Part shown: piece by piece, positions 59,498-64,000 of the stretch
Position numbering within the stretch: position 1 is the first letter of the stretch
Layout: each line of letters opens with the position of its first letter
Notes under the pieces: model-generated
Databases searched by the model: none
The model's input: the letters and a program-made list of their open reading frames with translations, nothing else
What the model was told of the DNA's origin: nothing
Program-made: the position numbers and the translations under genes
DNA from: Chlorops oryzae
Taxonomy: Eukaryota > Arthropoda > Insecta > Diptera > Chloropidae
Assembly (NCBI GenBank): GCA_020466095.1
Contig: CM035808.1
Location: forward strand, 7,981,133 to 8,045,132
Length of the DNA: 64,000 nucleotides
Direction of reading: 5' to 3'

Positions 59498-61706
59498 TGT
59501 GGAAATAAATGAAAGGCGAGCATTCTCTTACCTTGGTTTGTGTCGTTAGTGTGGATTCCTTTTCTTAGCTTGGACCTGCTTGCTGAAGAACAATTGTATG
59601 AAAAAAGGTCTCCACAGCGTTTGCAGCGTTTCCCTCTCCACTACTCCTCTCCATCAATCAGTCAGTCAGAAAAGTTCTTAAAATATAGAGAAATTAAATG
59701 GAAAAAAAATCCCAAAAGATTTTGACCACTCAGCTCTGGCCTTGCTTACTTTTTTCTGCCCGGTAATTCTGAAATAAAAATTACTCAATTGAGATCAATC
59801 GAAAAAATTGAGAAAAACTGTTTGCCCGCCTCTGCTTATCTTTGATTTCATACTTCGCATTAATAAAAACAACACTCGACGATAATCAATAGAGGCAACG
59901 ACAATGCCAATTTCCAACTGCCATCTTTTAGCTGACCAAACTGTCACGCGAACGACAACAGCGGCTATGGGAGTGCGCATGCGCACAGCGTTTCTCGCTA
60001 CTCCGCTCCGATTCAAAATGCTATTGAAGACAAACGTTGGATTTATCATTTTAACGCGCCCCGCAAATGGTGTTTGCTAGCGGCAGCAATTGCAATTGCA
60101 CTTTGCAGTTCGGTCGCTTCGGCGTGTGGATTCTCGTGGGGCCAAAAACGTTTTCGTTTAAATGAAATTAGCACCCGCAATCATTTTGCGCTTAATTGAG
60201 ATTGTCATGCAATCGGGCGCGGGCGCAGGCGCAACCGACTGCAGTAAAACTCAATCGTTTGAGTCGCAAAATTTGCCGTCTCGTTGGGCTGCTGGGAGCT
60301 TTTTGTGTTAATATTCATTCGAAAAATCTGGAATTTTCACACATAAGCCAGCCGCCCGCATCCATCTGCAGAGGCATTCGGTCTGATTTCGCTTCCGTTT
60401 GATGCATGTATGTATGTGTGTGTGTGTGTGTATGTTTTTTGCATTTGCTCATAGACACTTGAGGCCTTTTTGCGAATAATTGCAGACAACATTGACGTTG
60501 ATGAGCACGATGATGAAGACTTTGTCGTTGCTCATTCAAAGCCACCGAATTGTTGGATTGTTTTTTTTTTTTTTTTTTTTGGTCTGTCAGATTCCCCCGG
60601 TTTTAATGTGTTATTTTGATTTTCGTTTTCATAAAATTTATTTCAATTTGCCGAGTTGTTTCGAGGGCAAGTACTGATGAATGGTCTTTGTGATCTCTCG
60701 TGAGATTTATGAATTTTTATTTGCTCCTAATTATGTCGAGTGGGCTTGAGCAAATTAATATATAATTTTAAATTGAAAATTAAGGACTTGCGATAAACAA
60801 AAAAATACACTTGAAGACATTTGCTTTTTGAGAAGCATACGTTTGGGCTCCAATTGTCTTTTCAGATGTCAAGTGAAGAAATAAAATTACTGATGGAAGT
60901 AATAATAAATTGATGACCTTAAATTAAGAGGTAGAAAAACATACGATCATAAATCAAACACTGAAAAGCACCCAAAAGTTGTATGTAGTACGTAGTATTT
61001 ACATACTTATATCTATAGAGGGAAACCTGTTTAACATGGACCTAGACTAGTGAACATCCTTTTGTTATTGATAGTGCCCAATAATGTCCTGATACTCTTC
61101 CATAGAAATACCTGTATTACTTGGAGTTTGAGAGCTTTTCAACTGGGATTAAATTTAATGGAATTTTTTAACGGTGTTTCATTGAGCTCCTTGGATTTGT
61201 AATTATGATTTTTTGTAGCTAAATAACCCGTATAAGTCAGAACAATTTATCAGGTTAAGACAAGTCGCTGATTGTTTGTTTAGAAACAGTCTCATATCGT
61301 CATAATTGCTTTGGGGTATCAGTTCTCTCTAAGAGTTTGAAGAAAGAGTGAGGGGAGTTGCAGAAAAAGTCTTAGAATCCTTGAATGAATATATTCACAT
61401 GTCTAATGCTAATAAAGCTGACATATCCGACCAAAAATTTAGTATAAAGAGACCCCTTAAAGCAACTAACTATCCAATAAAAAGTAAAATCTTTGATTTT
61501 CAGTTCAATTCAATATTTATTTAACCAATTACATACAATATTTCCTTAGACTATGGTTTGTTTAATATATGTTTTGGGAGTTAAGCTGCGCTTTTCAGCT
61601 CCAATATTTGATAGGGATAATCTATGGTTTGCTAATGGAAATAACAAATGAAAAGTTGTTTGAGAAAATTTTCAAAAAAGTCAATTAATCTTTGATTTTA
61701 AACTAA
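59498..61706. other. Intron island then AT-rich block
   Basis: 59520-60720 is GC-balanced and unique-looking, with a (GT)n tract (60415-60431) and a long T run (60560-60580). 60720-61706 is AT-rich without recognised elements. Confidence 0.45.
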
Positions 61707-62106
61707 AGCGCTGAATAAACGATATGGTTACTGACCAAATTTTGGCTGTTTTTGGAACAAATTTTGTCCCAATCGAAACTAAACCGTGTAATTACCAAAC
61801 ATACGTATGGCCATATGGCATATGGTCGTATTTGTTGACTTCGCAACCAAACGTGTGTTTGCAATGCAGCCATATCGTGTAACACCCCAACCAAATGTTG
61901 ATGACAAATTTTTTAGTCAAATTGTGACCAAATTACATTTGGACGCAAACGAAAAATGACGGCATGCATATGTTTTTGGGACAAATGTCGCATATCGTTG
62001 CATAACCAAACATACGACTTGTAGCTATATGAGCATATGTACCAAATTTTAACCAAATGAAAGCAGCCAAACGTTTGGTTAGTAACCATATCGTGTAATC
62101 TGCCCT
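61707..62106. mobile_element. 400-bp TTAA-type palindromic MITE
   Basis: Inverted ends AGCGCTGAATAAACGATATG (left) and AGGGCAGATTACACGATATG (right, minus strand), continuing GTTACT-ACCAAA..TTTGGCTG on both. TTAA at 62107-62110; the left flank is CTAA (61703-61706), one change from TTAA. The interior is dense in ACCAAA and CATATG motifs. A piggyBac-like target is inferred. Confidence 0.6.
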
Positions 62107-62165
62107 TTAACCTTTGTAACATAAATCAGACTTTTCTCTTTAATATGTATGTATGTTCGATAATA

Positions 62166-62272
62166 GGTATGTTCCCGTACTGCATGAAACTTCCCAAAAC
62201 TGTCCAGTTTTGCCCAATTTTCATAGAGTTATAAAAAAAATTGGGCTGTTTCGGGTAGTACGGGAACATACC
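62166..62272. mobile_element. 107-bp palindromic mini-element, second copy of the 48299 family
   Basis: GGTATGTTCCCGTACTGCAT at the left and, inverted, GGTATGTTCCCGTACTACCC at the right. TAATA occurs on both sides (62161-62165, 62273-62277). Longer internal loop than the 48299 copy. Confidence 0.7.
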
Positions 62273-62277
62273 TAATA

Positions 62278-63283
62278 TTAATTTCAAGATTTTTAATTTA
62301 TGAATTGTCTCTAAGTAATACAGGTGTCTGGCTAATCTGTTTATTTGGGAGATATAGTAAAATAAGGTCCTCTATAGTTTATCAACAACGATCCCCTTTA
62401 GAAAAGTTTCACTTTACTGTACTTGCGGATGAATCCTTTGCCCAAAGAATAATCAGATCGTGTGCCTATAAAATTTCTTACACGTTTTTAGAAAAGCATC
62501 CCAATTTGTCCCAACCTGGCCTGGCCAGTCTCACTTTTCAACACCGATAGATATTTATGAGCCTATAAAAGGAGAGTTTTTACATATACATCAAAATTAG
62601 AAATTGTATTCTTCTTCCTCATCAACCAAACCATATAAGATTAGCCTTTTCTTTAGCCAAATAAGTTTAATTTACCCGAATCGTTTTGACCCAAGTAGTT
62701 CTTATGAGAATCCTTTTCTTTTCGTCACATTTCTTTCATTCTTCTTCTTCGTTTTGGATGTCCTACTTTCCGCTTTAACGAAGTAAACTTCATTATCGGC
62801 TTATAAGCTTCTATAAATCGACTTAAACTGTCTTCTAATCCAGCTAATTCCTTGCGAAACCCTTTGTTTCCAGCAGGTATCCAAACTTCAAAGTGTCGAC
62901 TGCGTTTTTTTCTCCACACATCCATACATACATACAGACTTCTTGAATTATGTCTTCAACCCTTTCGGCTCGTCCGTGATCGTATGCTTTGCGAATCGAG
63001 TTTTATTATTTGGCGACCTCTCGTGTCCGTTTCATGTTGTTATTTGTTAAGAATTGTCCCGCATTTTGCTTTGTTTTTTCATCTAAATTGGAACATGTTT
63101 TTTTTTGTTTTGTTTTGTTTTTATTCCCTTTATTATTTTATTTCCCTTTAGTGTATCCCTTCAAATTGGTTGTTGTTTTTTTTTTTTTTTTTTTTTATTT
63201 GGCGCTTTCAGAATCTCCTCCACTGTTCACTTTATTGTGAAGTGTTGAAAGACTGAAAATGCTGTAGATTGCTGAGTGTTGTA
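62278..63283. other. Intron island with T-rich runs
   Basis: No gene. 62560-63240 is moderately GC-balanced with poly-T at 63177-63196 and TTTTGTTTTG runs; the ORFs across it are low-complexity. Confidence 0.4.
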
Positions 63284-63523
63284 CACGGAAAAATTGCAGA
63301 AAAAAAATTGAATTTCCTTCGTTCTCAATATTTGATAAGCCCGCAGGTTTTAAGAATGGGAATATTGAAGACCGCAATTAATAAGATATAATCAAGGAGT
63401 GTAGATTATTTGTTATAATTGGGGAAAGTAACTAGCTGATTCGGCCTAAGCCAAGTTGTTTCTATCGCCCCCTTCTTCGGACTGTATAATTTTCATACAT
63501 GTGGATTTTATTTTTTTTCAGTG
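63284..63523. mobile_element. ~240-bp TIR element with TACACGGAAAAA ends
   Basis: The left TACACGGAAAAATTGCAG, with TA at 63282-63283, pairs with ..TTTTTTTTCAGTGCA (minus strand TGCACTGAAAAAAAA); the right TA has decayed to CA. The interior contains TTGAATTTCC.. and GGAATATTGAAG, like the 58660 element. The right boundary is less sure. Confidence 0.4.
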
Positions 63524-64000
63524 CATTAACCGTCCATTCAGCCGTGTGCATTGCCTTTAAAGACACAGCTCCCTCGCCGTATTGACGATGTTTGTTTTCT
63601 TGATCGTCGTCTGTCAGGTAAAAAAAAAAATGAATGGGCTATAATGGATTATTTCGCGATGGAGCGCCAAGCTGGAGGTAGCTCGAGACGATTGAGCTTG
63701 AACTTGTGTTGGCTAGTTATCAGGTTGAGTTGGCTCAAAACAGCCGCAGGTCTAAGGCCTTGTTTGATTTCACAGCGTTTCGTTCTTGTTGTATTCGGTT
63801 CGGGTTTTTTTGGTTTTGATGGAAACCAAACAGAAGACACCTCTTAACGAGCCTTATTTGATGAGAGTCGTTTGGCTACACGGGCTGTATAACGGTCGAT
63901 GGCGGCGGTAGATGGGGGAAACGGTGTTCGATGTTCACAACTTATTGTAATGATGGCGATGACGTATGTATGTATTATGTATGTATGTGCCGAGCATTGT
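63524..64000. other. GC-balanced intron sequence to the window end
   Basis: Unique-looking, with a GATGGCGGCGG-type stretch near 63897 and a TATG tract (63965-63988). The 98-codon frame at 63551-63847 has no recognisable domain. Confidence 0.4.

Larger units (their letters stand above)
34311..64000 (+). other. First intron of bi (5' portion), transposon-rich
   Basis: The sequence from the donor to the window end has no T-box continuation and no confident coding exon. It is a mosaic of AT-rich blocks containing numerous short TIR elements (listed separately) and GC-balanced blocks with microsatellites that look unique. In Drosophila the bi locus is unusually long and much of its regulation lies in noncoding DNA; the islands are therefore candidate enhancers (inference). 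The intron may also hide unannotated alternative first exons, which cannot be recognised from sequence alone. Confidence 0.8.

Overview
The window looks like part of a fly genome (Diptera, higher Brachycera). It is AT-rich and rich in microsatellites, and the only confidently coding segment is an intron-interrupted first coding exon of the T-box gene bifid/optomotor-blind (bi, Tbx2/3 subfamily) on the + strand (33139-34304). It ends at a clean GTGAGT donor after the first ~29 residues of the T-box. The next T-box exon is not present, so the remaining 29.7 kb is the 5' part of a very large first intron. The 33 kb before the exon is upstream regulatory sequence and leader. No second confident gene is visible. 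All the longer alternative reading frames are low-complexity, antisense or transposon-derived, apart from two short unassigned ORFs (26.6-27.0 kb and 46.8-47.1 kb, both minus strand).

Layout. 0-6 kb: end of a hAT element nested in a PIF/Harbinger-like MITE, another small TIR element, a non-LTR retrotransposon scrap, and a 0.9 kb TA-flanked TIR element carrying tRNA-like modules. 6-19 kb: unique noncoding sequence with microsatellites, plus a cluster of hAT-like termini at 9.5-12.9 kb. 19-21 kb: a pogo-like MITE and a reverse-transcriptase fragment. 21-29 kb: unique islands with two pogo-like MITEs and one hAT MITE. 29.8-33.1 kb: promoter-proximal region, GT/pyrimidine-rich, switching to an A-rich leader. 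33.1-34.3 kb: bi exon. 34.3-64 kb: intron, in which GC-balanced, unique-looking islands (about 40.1-41.4, 45-47, 49.2-51.4, 53.8-55.2, 57.1-58.3, 59.5-60.7 and 62.6-64 kb) alternate with AT-rich, transposon-filled stretches.

The most unusual content is the density and architecture of short terminal-inverted-repeat elements. Several keep short target-site duplications that can be read directly (TA, TTA, TTAA, 5 bp, 8 bp). At least five share ends of the form TACACnGA..AAA but are filled with different short motifs repeated in both orientations. Two elements (4833-5741 and 48578-49150) carry tRNA-like sequence in the middle. One piggyBac-like TTAA element has been inflated by an internal 51-bp satellite (52141-53504). 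A Helitron/DINE-like element with a tetranucleotide core and a 3' hairpin has been split by one of the TACAC elements.

How it works together: bi encodes a T-box transcription factor that in Drosophila acts downstream of Dpp and Wingless in wing and optic-lobe patterning. The long flanking desert with regularly spaced islands is what would be expected of its enhancer landscape; that reading is an inference, as no enhancer has been tested here. All boundaries and target-site duplications were read by eye.
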